DNA of 64,000 bases from Macrosoma leucophasiata. Taxonomy: Eukaryota > Arthropoda > Insecta > Lepidoptera > Hedylidae. The DNA is taken from positions 11,098,001 through 11,162,000 of the forward strand of contig JAWQUS010000017.1 in assembly GCA_036365455.1 (NCBI GenBank). Reading direction: 5' to 3'. Below, in pieces: positions 45,031 to 57,200 of the stretch (position 1 is its first letter; the number at the start of each line of letters is the position of its first letter). The notes beneath the pieces are model-generated. The model did no database searches, was not told where the DNA came from, and saw only the letters and a list, made by a program, of their open reading frames with translations. The position numbers and the translations under genes were made by a program.

Positions 45031-46486
45031 ACGACTAATTACGTCAGCAGGCTCCAGTACGCATTTGATTTTTTAGGGTTCCGTAGCATACATGGAAGTG
45101 TTATAATGCGTCCGTCCATCTGTCCACAGCTATGCTCGGAGACTTTTAATACTATAAAGCTGTAATTTGGCACGCAAGTACATACTCGTATAATGCCTTC
45201 GGCGGCGTCGTATGACGGCTTGCTCACTTTCCTTCAAGATGGTCGAGGTGACCAATAGCTGCCACATGCCACATGCGCCATACTCGTGAACGGGTGCTGA
45301 TTGTAGGGACTGGTCTGGTATGCGGGTGATATAATCTATCACGGTATTCTTATTGTTAAGCATATGCATATGCCCTGGACGATTACATATTTTACTTTAA
45401 TTGTTACTTTGTATTAGATCTAAGGATTTGACTAAAAAAGCAACATACTGGGTTTGTTCGGTAGTTCTTCTCAAAATTAGGTTTACAGCATATCTCGATG
45501 AACGAAATAATTCTGCAGCGGGATTCTTCATCATCATAAAATCATTTTAGTTTAATATATTTACCTACGTGACATGAGATAAATTCATAAAATATAATTT
45601 GGGAATAATTCGTCCGCGTAGGAGATAGGTACCTACTGAAGAATAATAGGGATTCTAAGGCGTTGAATTCTAGGCGGATAAAGTCGCGGGCACAGCTAGT
45701 CTAAATCAAATACGTTTCGTAAACCGCATTCAACTCTGTTTAAAAGTTTTAAAGCAGTGCTTGAAGTAAATTTTCAATTATAATTGATCATAACTTCTTT
45801 TTCCCTTAACCGATTTTGACGAAACAACGTTTTGACAACCCTCCTAATTATAAGAGTATGTAATCCACCTGTGAACACCGCGTCCAAATCCGTTGAGTAG
45901 ATTCTGAGTTATAACGTACCGGACAGTCAGACAGACACAGATAAACAGACAGACAAAAAGTCACTACAGACACTCGATTTTTACTGTCTTATTAGGTAGG
46001 AAGGTATATGTATTGAAAATAAAATTTTGTTTTTATCCTAATTAAGTATACAGAACCTCTCAGAATTAATTTACCGTAGGTACGAGACGCGATGTAGTTC
46101 AAACCGTTAGTTATTGGTTATCTAATTGTCAGGAAGCGAAGGGATGGTTGCGCAATATACCTTCCTACACATTTCACTGAGTAAGAAGTTAATGGATATC
46201 CATGACGTGAAGGGTGACTACGTCGTATTTTACATAACAAACTAGTACCTTTATCCATAGTGATTAATGTGATTATGAAGACCCCCATGGATTTAAGCAC
46301 TAATAATAACTAAAGGTTCAAAAACGAAGTTTAACGCCTTTTGTTTTTTAAATTTTGCGTTCAATAAAAATATTTAGATCGAATTTACGGAAAAAAGGAT
46401 CATGTCCAGAGATAGTACAGGTAAAAGAACCTAGATAGCATTTCTATTGTAACACATAATAGAAGAAGATCAGCGCTGATCTACCT
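45031..46486. other. Stretch with repeat remnants only
   Basis: A family C head fragment near 45675 (GTCGCGGGCACAGCTAGTC), a GACAGACAC-rich repeat at about 45780-46010, and a single arm of the 30082 fold-back MITE near 45480. No gene. Confidence 0.45.
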
Positions 46487-46690
46487 ATACTAATATTATA
46501 AAGCTGAAGAGTTTGTTTGTTTGCTTGAGCGCGCTAATCTCAGGAACTACTGGTCCGATTTGAAATATTCTTTCAGTGTTACATATCCCATTTATCAAGA
46601 AAGCCGTTAAGCTATATAACATCACGCTAAGATGAATAGGAGAGGGTAGGTAACATTGCAACCGCGCGAAGCCGGGGCGGGCCGCTAGTT
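46487..46690 (-). repeat. Family C-like repeat (CTAGCGGCCCGCC head)
   Basis: Minus-strand head AACTAGCGGCCCGCCCCGGC at 46690, tail GCAAACAAACAAACTC at about 46508. Same type as the tandem array at 60424. Confidence 0.65.
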
Positions 46691-46792
46691 CAACAATAAA
46701 ACGAGTTGTAAGCAACATAGTGCACATATTATAAACAAAAACATTAAATTAAAGCCAGGATTAAAATGTAAGAAATTAAAACTTACCTATGG

Positions 46793-46930
46793 AACCAAAA
46801 GTAAGTCAGGTCCAAACAAGAATCGGCAATATTATATAACACAACACGAATTCACTATGCACCATAAATTAAAACAGAGTCCGAAGCGACAGCTTAGTTT
46901 GTAATAAACGAAACCGTTACTCTCCACGAG
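46793..46930 (-). other. Possible 5' UTR exon of the secreted-protein gene
   Basis: Minus-strand donor CCATAG/GTAAGT at 46792, located 4.2 kb upstream of the acceptor that precedes the start exon at 42576. The 5' limit is unknown and the link is by orientation and splice signals only. Confidence 0.3.
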
Positions 46931-47414
46931 TGGTAGATGTGTGGATCTACAAGAGAACGGCGCCTCACCACCACCACCACCACGGAGTTGCTGTAATCCT
47001 TAACTATGGAACCGCATTCGGCAGATATAAACTTACATTATGTACATATTACATAATATATTGGTTAGGATGATGCCAATTGCCTTCGAATAATGACGTA
47101 ATGTAGAGTTTTATGCGATATTTATTTATAATGTAAATCAACTAGAATAACTACTTACTGATTTTATTATTTAATTTTATCTTAATCGAAGCTATAGCAA
47201 AAATTGATTTTTTTATATAAGAATATCTATTACTCAGTGAGTACTCTGTTATATACGTATATTTTTATGGAAATGATTGTACGAACTTTTACTTACGTGG
47301 TAGACCAAATCCTGTATAAGTAGATAATATTTAAAAATATTATATAATGTCGAGCACAGAGTCTCGTAATTTTTTTTGTGTCATAATAATATGGTAATAT
47401 AAATACCTACTATC

Positions 47415-49575
47415 ATGAAAATGCGCCGGTACATCTTTGAAAATGTGTTACACTCTTCCCCGGCAGACGTATGGAAGTTTATTAAATCACTTGGTTTTTG
47501 TCAGTTCCATCCTAAGCTAACAACCCTTAATTTTTCTCTTCTTGATCTTAATCGACATTTTTCTAATACTTCTACGTTAGATTTAATAACTAAAGCTGAG
47601 ACGTTCCGGTACTTAACTTCCCTGCCGCTCCCTGCATGTGACAAGTTCACTTTTTCTCCTGTCACCAGTGATGAAGTTCATAAATGCATCTCCTCTATAA
47701 AATCTAAGGCAGTGGGATGTGATGAAGTCAGTAGAACTATGGTATTTCTTATTCTTGACTGTTTGCTACCTACTCATACGCATATAATCAACTTTTCCCT
47801 ACAGACTGCTGATTTTCCTTCAATTTAGCATAAAGCTTTTATTATCTCTCTACCTAAAACCTCTGTACCCATTCTAGTTAGTCATTTTCGCCCTATCTCG
47901 ATTCTTCCGTTCCTCTCAAAAGTTTTACAAGCCATAGTTCATAAGCAATTCTCCATGTTTATTTTTCAAAACAATTTTATTTCAGAATATCAATCCAGTT
48001 TTCGCCCTGGCCACAGCACATCCACTGCCCTTCTCAAAGTAATTGAGGATATAAGATCCGGTATGGAACATGGTCAACTCACTGTTCTAGTATTAATTGA
48101 TTTTTCAAACGCTTTCAATACCGTTGATCATGACATCTTACTCGCGATTCTCTCACACGTAGGGACTTCATCCCTGGTGATGAAATGGTTCTCGTCTTAT
48201 CTTCGTGGTCGTCAGCAGGCGGTGCGCAATAGTCAAGAACTTTCTGACTGGTGTAGCCTTGCGACTGGCGTACCACAAGGCGGAATACTCTCTCCTCTCC
48301 TTTTTGCTATATTCATCAATGTTCTTACTTCTTATCTTCGTGGCTCTTACCATCTGTATGCGGATGATTTGCAAATTTACGCCCAAGCTGATTCTTCCAG
48401 TCTGAACGAGGCCATTTGTATCGTGAATAACGATCTTATCGCAATTTCAGAATGGTCGCGTAAATTTGGCATTCCAGTAATATAAATAAATGTCAGGCAA
48501 TAATTATTGGTAGCAATTATCATATTAAAAAATTAGATTTTAGTAATTTACCGCCACTATTATTCGAAAATACAAACATCCCTTTTTCAAGTTGTGTCAA
48601 AAATTTAGGTTTGTATGTGGATTCTTGTCTAAATTGGAATAAACAGGTAACATCAATTAGCCAAAACACCATCGCCTCGCTGCGCTCTCTCTACAGGCTG
48701 AAAAACTTTTTACCTTCCAGTAACAAAACCATTCTCGTGCAATCTCTTGTTGTCCCTATGATCGATTACGCAGATGTTTGTTGCTTAAACATGTCCCAAC
48801 AACTTCTGAACAAACTGGATCGTTCGCTAAATAACTGTATCCGATTTATTTATGGCCTTCGTAAATTTGATCAAACGTATCACATCTCACCGTTCCAAAC
48901 TCAATTGGCTTCCCATCCATCAGAGAAGACATTTAAGGATTCTCTGTTTACTGTTTTCTATTATTAACGATCTTTGTTCTCCGCATTATCTAAAAAGAAA
49001 GCTTAATTTTCTGGGCGATTCTCACTGTTACACTCTTCGTTCATCAGCTAACCTGATCCTACAAACATGTTCTCACCGTACTGGTTTCATGTCCGAATCT
49101 TTAGCTATTACAGCAATAAAACTCTGGAACAAGCTACCCCTTGACATTCGGAAATCTACTAGCAAATTTATCTTCAAGCGAAGAACTAAAGATTATCTTT
49201 TGGCGTCCCTTAAATAATATCTTTTTCATACATTAATTTCGTCACAGCTCTATGTATTTATTATGAGTTATATTTATTATAAGTATTTATATTTACGTAT
49301 TTATTATATATGGTATATATTTATTTATTGTATAATCATATTTATTATTAATCTATTCAAGAGTTTTATTTTTGTAGAGATATTACTTTATTTACGTTTT
49401 GTATATTTATATAAATTATTATTGTTAGTTTCGTAATAACTATCATTGGTTATTTATCTTGCACCTCTACATTTTCTTTTGTCACAACCCCAAGGTTGAC
49501 TGTTAGAGAATGCCTAGTGGCATTAAGTCCGCCATATGTATAAATTACATAGAAGTGTAAATAAATAAATAAAAT
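47415..49575 (+). mobile_element. CR1-like (Jockey-superfamily) LINE, 5'-truncated and decayed
   Basis: Reverse-transcriptase sequence in several frames: NEHxx-type thumb parts are absent upstream, then PISILPFLSKVLQAIVHK, YQSSFRPGHSTSTALL, motif A VLIDFSNAFNTVDHD, GVPQGGILSPLLFAI, and motif C YADDLQIY. A C-terminal region follows (LNWLPIHQRRHLRILCL, LWNKLPLDIRKS) to a TAA at 49215. Stops or frameshifts at about 47826, 48485 and 48930 make it inactive. The 3' end has GTTGACTGTTAGAGAATGCC, GCATTAAGTCCGCC and an (AAAT)n tail, the same tail as 43145 and 14605. The endonuclease part is missing (5' truncation). Clade assignment is from memory of motif style. Confidence 0.85.
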
Positions 49576-49798
49576 GACATATTTATGGAAATAAATAGGT
49601 TGGTAATAATATGGTTCATATCTATCAGAATATTTACTAAGACCACGGAAAAGTGACAACAAAGCAGTTGACCGCAGACATGTTTACCGCAGGTTTTCGT
49701 GGCCGAAGGCTTTAATTTTTGGCAAGATCACAAGCCCACGGGTTAAACTTCAGAGTAAAGTATAACAGACAATAAAGGGGAACCTAAGTTCTACTATA

Positions 49799-50051
49799 TA
49801 CTGTATCCAACAAGAAATAATGCACATCGACCTCAGGAAGAGACGTCGGCTTATTTCGGATCTGTAGAGCGTTATCTCTTTCGCACCTTACCTATTTGAC
49901 GTTAATCGACTATTTTGATCAAGTTATGACCAATACCAGAATACGGATGCTTTCGTAGCCATTGTGCAGCAGAGATAACGCTCTAAGAAGCCGAACATAG
50001 CCGATTGTCACTTTCTTAAGCTCGATGCATTGTTTCTTGATGTGCACTGTA
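49799..50051. mobile_element. Mariner/Tc1-type MITE, 249 bp
   Basis: TA at 49799-49800 and 50050-50051. Ends CTGTATCCAACAAGAAATAA and, as reverse complement of the right end, CAGTGCACATCAAGAAACAA. Same family as 29488-29725. Confidence 0.7.
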
Positions 50052-50084
50052 GGTACCTATAATTTATACTTTTACTTTTTTACT

Positions 50085-50370
50085 GGTGGTAGAGCTCTAG
50101 TGACGAAGCTCGCGGGCGTAGGCACCACCGCATTACTTAATATACTTGCCGCTAAATGGTAGTGTTCAGCACTATCGTGTTCCGGTCAGGTGGTAATGTA
50201 CCGCCCTGTAATTTCAGGCACAGAGGCATAACACCTTAGGCCTCAGGAGTGGTAACGCATCTGCATTTTGACCTTGGTCTTTGTGTGGGTGTCTATAGGC
50301 TGCAGTCATCACTTAACATCAATGTGAACTGCATGCTTGTTTACCACTTCCATTACTTAAAAAAAAATAC
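50085..50370 (+). mobile_element. SINE-like family E, full-length
   Basis: From TTACTGGTGGTAGAGCTCTA to AAAAAAAA, nearly identical to the copy at 38528. Confidence 0.85.
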
Positions 50371-50673
50371 TTTTAGAAATATGTTGCTTTGTTTATGTCT
50401 CAAGGAAAAGACAATTTCAAAATATTTGGCTCTACCAAGAAGATGTCAAAAAAATGTCTACTTCGAAAGCGAAATTATCTAGGTATTTTTTAATGTCACA
50501 AATATGAATCCCTAACCCTAATCTAATCCTTTATTAGACCCAAATTATCCGTTTTTTTCTAACTAATTTATGGTACATTTTCATATCATAGCTTAAATTG
50601 CTCAATAAAACAAAAAAAAAATAGTTTTTTAATAACAATAAGTTGTCTCGTCTTTCTATAAAGATTTATAGGG

Positions 50674-50697
50674 ATCTCATGTCACACGACATGAGAT
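50674..50697. repeat. 10-bp stem hairpin, 4-nt loop
   Basis: ATCTCATGTC, loop ACAC, GACATGAGAT. Confidence 0.7.
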
Positions 50698-51029
50698 TTT
50701 TTCACCGCTCAGTTTCGTGCGGAAAAAGATAATGATCAGTATTATTATTCGTACGTTTGCAGTCATCGATCATATTTAACCGGAAGGTTATAATGTCGAT
50801 GTTGCAGTCTTTTTACCGACTGCAACAGAAGGAGGGTTATTATTTCTGTTTTAACATATTTATTGTGTTCCACTATTTAAATTGCTAGAGAGATATCATT
50901 CTAGAAAATTAGTAAGTATGATACTGCTTAAGTAGGTTTGATTTTTGTAAATTCAAAACTTACATAGGTGGGTACGTGAAATATGCAAGTCTTTTATTTT
51001 CCAGATCTTTATTATGGCAAATATAGACA

Positions 51030-51314
51030 GGTATTTTTTTTATGTAATGGAAGTGGCAAACAAGCATGCAGATCACATTGATGTGAAGTGATGACTGCAG
51101 ACACCTACACAAAGACCAAGGCCAAAATGCAGATGCGTTACCACTCCTGAGGCCTAAGGTGTTATGCCTCTGTGCCGGAAATTACAGGGCCGTACATTAG
51201 CACCTGACCGGAACACGATAGTGCTGAACACTACCATTTAGTGGCAAGTATATTGGGTAAAGCGGTGGTGCCTGCGCCCACGAGCTCTGTCACTGGAGCT
51301 CTACCACCAGTAAC
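51030..51314 (-). mobile_element. SINE-like family E, full-length
   Basis: Reversed; T run at 51036, GGCAAACAAGCATGCAGATC, head GAGCTCTACCACCAGTA at 51296-51312. Confidence 0.85.
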
Positions 51315-51429
51315 CCAATTATGTAACCATACAATATACCATGTAACCATTATAACTCGTTAATATGTTTTTTCACGAAAGTGATCAACCTACCTAAGCA
51401 TTCGCAGTGATGGAATATTGTAACTTGGT

Positions 51430-51560
51430 ATAATTAGATACTGATGGCAGAGCTCCAGCACCAGGCACCACCGCATTACCTAACTGCCGCTACATCAACA
51501 CTATCGTGTTCCGGTCAGCTGTTAATTGTTAATATACGTCCCTGTAATTTCCAGGCTATC
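51430..51560 (+). repeat. SINE-like family E, heavily decayed
   Basis: Retains GGCAGAGCTCCAG, GGCACCACCGCATTACCTAA and CTATCGTGTTCCGGTCAG. Confidence 0.5.
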
Positions 51561-51885
51561 TATAGGTATGTATGAAATATGTAGAATGTAAATTATTTCT
51601 GAATAAAATTATTATTAAGCATAATTAAGTTAATAATATGTGTGTGGTATTGTCATGCATGCTATATCGTATTTAACGTTTGATGGAGACTAGAGTAGAG
51701 TACTAACTAGAGTAGTTAACACGCCTGTGGGATCCGGTGCTACGGGTTAGTTCATTGGGCCCCCATTTCAATAGGCACCCGGCTAGTACGCTCCCGATAT
51801 GATTGTGTTTGCTTGTAGTTTGTGTCGAAGGCACTGACACTCGATCCGGAATAATGTCTAGAAAAATGTACTACTGCTACTTTTT

Positions 51886-52050
51886 TTAAGGCCTAAGGTG
51901 CTACGCCTCTGTGCCGGAAATTACGGGGCCGTACATTACCACCTGACCGGAACACGATAGTGCTGAACACTACCATTTAGCGGCAAGTATATTAGGTAAT
52001 GCGGTGGTGCCTACGCTCGCGAGCTCGGTCACTGGTGCTCTACCACCATC
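51886..52050 (-). mobile_element. SINE-like family E, head half only
   Basis: Reversed; AAGGCCTAAGGTGCTACGCC to GGTGCTCTACCACCATCA; the poly(A) half is missing. Confidence 0.75.
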
Positions 52051-52454
52051 AAAAAAAATCTACTGCAACAATTTTTAAGCACATAAAAAATTAGAAAAGT
52101 TGTATACAAATAAAGACGAAGACAAGAAATGTATTTTAAATTGTGTTAATATTTAAAAATTATAATAAATTAAGAAATTTAACAAAAGATAATTCATATT
52201 TTATGTGCCGTGCTCGCTTTAGATGTGGCATCAACACTTCGAAATTCACTGTCGGAGACTTATTTTTGCCATTCAATAAAAATGATAGAGATCTATAGAG
52301 TTTTGAGAAGATAGACTTTTTAGGTAATAAACGTTTAACGTGTACGTTTTTGGAAATTTCCTACTCTTTAAGTGTCTTTTTTGATATCTTAATTCCTTTA
52401 GGTTTTTGAAATATTTGCAAAATTTTCAATTCATTTTGATGATCAATCACATCT

Positions 52455-52640
52455 TTATTTGTTTGAGTGTTGAGTGCTAGCAGGAGCATTCAATTCTATG
52501 TGCCACCAATTAGCCTTATAGACTATGGCCGTTTCGAGAAGACTCGCCAAACATCCAATTGAAGACAGCAACGGATCATAATTTAATTTTATTATGATCG
52601 ATTGTTGTAGTGACAGATCACATCTAGTTGTAGGCAATGT
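52455..52640 (-). other. Candidate 3' exon, unsupported gene
   Basis: Minus-strand frame of about 60 codons with SIGCLASLLETAIVYKANWW and stop TAA at 52455 that overlaps an AATAAA. An acceptor-like CTACAACTAG lies inside its start. No upstream exon or family recognised, so it may be chance. Confidence 0.25.
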
Positions 52641-52685
52641 AAAAGAGACTTAAACAATATTTAACTTCCGCTTTTAAATTAAAAA

Positions 52686-52930
52686 AACCATCGCATTACC
52701 TAATTTACTTGCCGCTGAATGGTAGTGTTCAGTACTATCGTGTTCCAGTCAGGTGGTAATGTACGGCCCTGTAATTTCCGGCACAGAGGCATAACACCTT
52801 AGGCCTCAGGAGTGGTAACGCATCTGCATTTTGACCTTGGTCTTTTTGTGGGTGTCTATAGGCTGCAGTCTTCACTTAACATCGATGTGAACTGCATGCT
52901 TGTTTGCCACTTCCATAACATAAAAAAAAA
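52686..52930 (+). mobile_element. SINE-like family E, head-truncated
   Basis: Begins in the ACCATCGCATTACCTAATTT block and runs to a poly(A) tail at 52922. Confidence 0.8.
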
Positions 52931-53049
52931 CAATAACTTGTTGCCTCCATTCTAAAAACTATAGAGAACTTCTAACAATGGTCGTTCATAAAATTATGAT
53001 CAGTCTATTATTCTTGTATTTTTTCGTATCTATTACTTTGTTTTCCCAT

Positions 53050-53230
53050 TAGGCTTATAAGTCAATGGAAGGAGACGGGCTACCTGACGGAAATTTGTTT
53101 CCGTCACCCATTAACATTTGCAATACCAGGGGAGTTGCCAACGCGTTGCCAGCCATGAAGGACTCTTTTGAAGCCAGTTTTGAAGAACTCAATATTGCAC
53201 CTATATTTAATTTTTTTGCAGGCTTTATAA
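53050..53230 (-). mobile_element. LINE 3'-end fragment
   Basis: Minus strand reads AAAGAGTCCTTCATGGCTGG, GTATTGCAAATGTTAATGGG, TCAGGTAGCCCGTCTCC, a LINE-tail type common in Lepidoptera (from memory). Confidence 0.55.
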
Positions 53231-53239
53231 ATATATAAA

Positions 53240-54210
53240 GAAAAAAATAAATTCTTAAAACTAAACCATACAAACTTGTTTTACAATAGCACTGGTCGGT
53301 CTATTATTTTATATTAATAATATTATAAGCATTATGCAAATTTGGTTGCGTGAATACCACGTGATGGACAAGACACGGAGAAAGGATGTAAACGAGATTA
53401 TTCCAATGACCGTGTGACCACAATACGACTCATGCAATATGGTTAGATTTTACTCTAAAAGATAGACTAGATTACTAGTACGTTACACCACAGTATATAT
53501 TATATACGTTAGGTATAGACAGTACAATACTTAATAGTTCGTTAGTAATTTGATGAAGAAGATAAAATTTCTATCGAACTCAAGAAATTACTCAAATATT
53601 TTAAAAACGAGATTAAGTAGGTAAAACATATCTTAATCGGCCATCGCTCTTAATAATATCTATGTTAGGCGAGAAATATACCAATTACCATACCCAATAT
53701 CTATAATAATGAACTGGCAGTGAATGTAGGTGGCTCCTATAACGTTCGGATTGTTTGGCAATGTGTTTCTCAACCTGTTTTGTAGATGTAGTCGATCATG
53801 TGATTTGTTTTATCATACTTTTACCAGAATTTGTGGATGAAATTTAAGCCGATGCTTAATTGCCATGTTAGGTAAACTTGCACGTTGCCAAACTTCAGCT
53901 ACATAAGTTTAATAAGATTACTTTGTTTACTAACTTTATATGTAGTTCATAATAGTAACCGAAGCTTTCTGGTAGCGCAGTTTTAAACAACAGGTTTTAT
54001 TTGTTTTTCAAATCAATAATAACGACAAATCGATCAATCATAGCTGTTAACCTACACCAAGGTTTGATGTTATCGCACAATAGAATATTTAACAACTGAC
54101 GGTTAAGTACTCAACTAGAGCGCTCGATTTTTTAAAAGTAAACGGATCGCCATTATGGCTCAGTTTACAGGCACAAAACATCAAAATAGAATAAGTGAAG
54201 GTTTTTTAAG
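53240..54210. other. Upstream region of the second DEG/ENaC gene
   Basis: AT-rich, no recognisable repeat or exon; presumably contains the promoter and 5' UTR. Confidence 0.4.
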
Positions 54211-57200
54211 ATGATGGAATCAAATTCACATCATTATTCATACGCTTTGGCTTATAGGCGCCGCCTGCAAAAATCTCCGAAGCCCAGTAAGATGGAAACT
54301 ATCCGAGAGGGTTTCAAGGTGGTCAGCAAAGAATACTGCGCCGAGACTTCCATTAGCGGTCTTAAGCATCTCGTCGATAAAAACACACCATGTGTAGAAC
54401 GGTAGGTGATAATGTAAATAGATGTTGTGTGAAAACACATTACTTATGTTTATATTAAGTTACTGGATTTCTGCACTTTATAAACAGTAGGTGAGCTCAC
54501 TCAAAATTAAATCGTCTTTAAGGCTGTCGTTACGTCACTACACTTATCGTTATGTCACTATTCGGAATAGTGTGCTATGTTACTGTGCACCTGGTTTACA
54601 TTTTAAACAAGTTCTTCGAAATTAAAACAAATATTTGCTTATATACATTCATTATTTTATGTATTAAGCACGATCTCATTCTTATTTTAGGAATCATTAA
54701 ATGCTAAGTATAACATTAACATTAAATAGGTAGGTAAATATAGAAATTTCTTGAAGCAGTGATTACAATTAACATGTAAAATAACTTTACTGTCACCACA
54801 TAAAATAGCGTGTGCCATAGGCAACATACCTACTTAATACATCTGTGATATTTTAATAGGTCACATTTTGTTCATTTAAAATGCTAGGTGAGCAATCAAT
54901 GGTGGATCCATAATTGCAATTTGGAAGGCAGTTTCATCCAAATGTTGTATTACGGAGAATGGAATTTTTTGGCGTGACTTGAAGACAGGCCTTATCAAAG
55001 TAATACTTGTACCTATTTAAATTAAAATACGGATTGCAAAGACACAACGTTGTAAAAAAGTAAAAATCGAAACAAATGGGAATTTCTTCGCGTCATTGAT
55101 TCCTTCGTATCGACATTAAAATCCCATAAAGTTTGGTTTTCTACGTATACCTAATATAGTGCTAACGATTGTTGTAAGTCAACTCGTGGGGCTGAGCTGG
55201 ACGTCAAGTTTTGCGAAATAACTTCATAATTATGATGAAATGTATCAAGATTATTATGAGAGAACGTTTATATGACTATATCGTATATCATACATCATCG
55301 GTGTTGAAACGTGTTTGTTATGTTTCTATAGAAACTACAACTGCAATCACTAATCTAAAATAGGTTGGTCTAAAATGATGAATTATTAATTAATGCAAAA
55401 TAAAAATATGTCTGATAGTCATGATTCCGAAAAAATAACATCTTTCATTCTTTGTACTTATTTACTTTCGTGCTGGAGGGATTTAAAATCTAGATCTATC
55501 GACCTTATTTTATCCATAGCGCATAGTCACCGTTGCCATAATATACCTCTATATGCCAATATTTTTTTTAGACATAGACAATTAATATATTATTAAATAT
55601 GTACCTACGTGCACTTGAATAATAAATGAAGGATGAATGAAACGGAATAACGTGCGACTCATACGATTACAATCAAACGTGAGACATATTAAATTGAAAT
55701 AAGAACGATATGGCCGTAGCTAAGGTAGACTGAATAGTCAGCTATTAAAGTACCTTTACACGAAGAGTAAAATAAACGATACTAAGCAGAAAATATGAAA
55801 TTAAAGCTAAGATGCATGATGCAGACGATGCAATTGCTAAAATGCCACGACCCCTCACCTCGTAGGGATCCTAGGTCGGTTCTATTTGCCCTCCGACCTC
55901 GTTCTCTTCGTTCCACTCTTGACGACTTGAGGCTAGTATGTTGGCCTAGAGGACCCCTTGAATTAATGTGGTGGAGCTCTACCACCAGTTATATCGTTTA
56001 CAATAAATATAATGTTCACAAAATCCAGTGCTTCTTCAACAGAATAATTTGGATTATAACCATGGTGAGTGCATTGGTGTGTTCCGTGACCCTGGTGTGG
56101 TTGACCTTCAAGAAGTATTACAGGGCGCCTCTCGTCACCACGCAGATGCCCGAGGGAGTGTCTGTTAGCAAAATAATCTTCCCCGCCGTCGGCATATGCA
56201 CTAATAACAGAATCAGCAAAGCTGCCATAACTCTCCTAGCTCGTAAATTGTGAGTACCTAACCTTTGAGAATTTACCATTTCCAAAAATGTTAAATGCTT
56301 TTCTACAACATTTTGTTCATGAATTGTTCACCTAAATAGCTACGTATTTTTTATGACTTACCTACTGTATTATTTATTTTATATTTTAGAGCTAATGATT
56401 CTTGTTATATAAGTAAATAACTTTGGATAGGTCGTTTTTAGTGTTATCTACAAAACTTAATTTTAATGTTATTGGTTTCACATTCTGAAACTGCGTTTAT
56501 TGTAATAACACGCATCATAAAAATATAAAAATGCATGTGCAGTGGAGCACACTATGGCTATGTAGATATGCACACTATGTGCCTGCAATAAGTAATTACT
56601 TATATGGTAAAAAACTAATTATTTATTTAATATTTCAGACTCAAAGAAAAGAGAAATGAAAAGTACACCGAAAAAGAGATGTTGTCACTGCTTCTCGGTT
56701 TGGGCCTGTTCTACAATCCGTTGAATGAAAACAGCTTGCCACCCATGCAGCTTCATAATGCTCTCGGCCATTACGACGTTAATGAACTAATGCGAAATGT
56801 ATGCACATACATACATTCTTAAACAATTGACCATTAACATAAATGTTTGAGTTTAATTTGAACATCATTTTGTACAGTTAACGCCGAGATGTGAAGATCT
56901 TCTGGTGAGGTGCGCTTGGAACGAAGAACCCATGAATTGTTCACAGTTGTTCGACTTTCGACTAACTATGAACGGATATTGTTGTACATTTAACTATTTA
57001 CGACAGTCAGATATAACCTTCGAAGAGTATGCCATATTTTATTTAACATTTGATAAGTTTGTTTGGATTTGATTGTTAAATTGTTAATCATCTCTACATG
57101 TATAGGTATTACTCACATTACGTTTTGTTTTACGTAATTAAAGTAGGTCGTAGTTTTTTTATTTTGTGACGATTTTATTGCTTTAAATCAGCGATCCACG

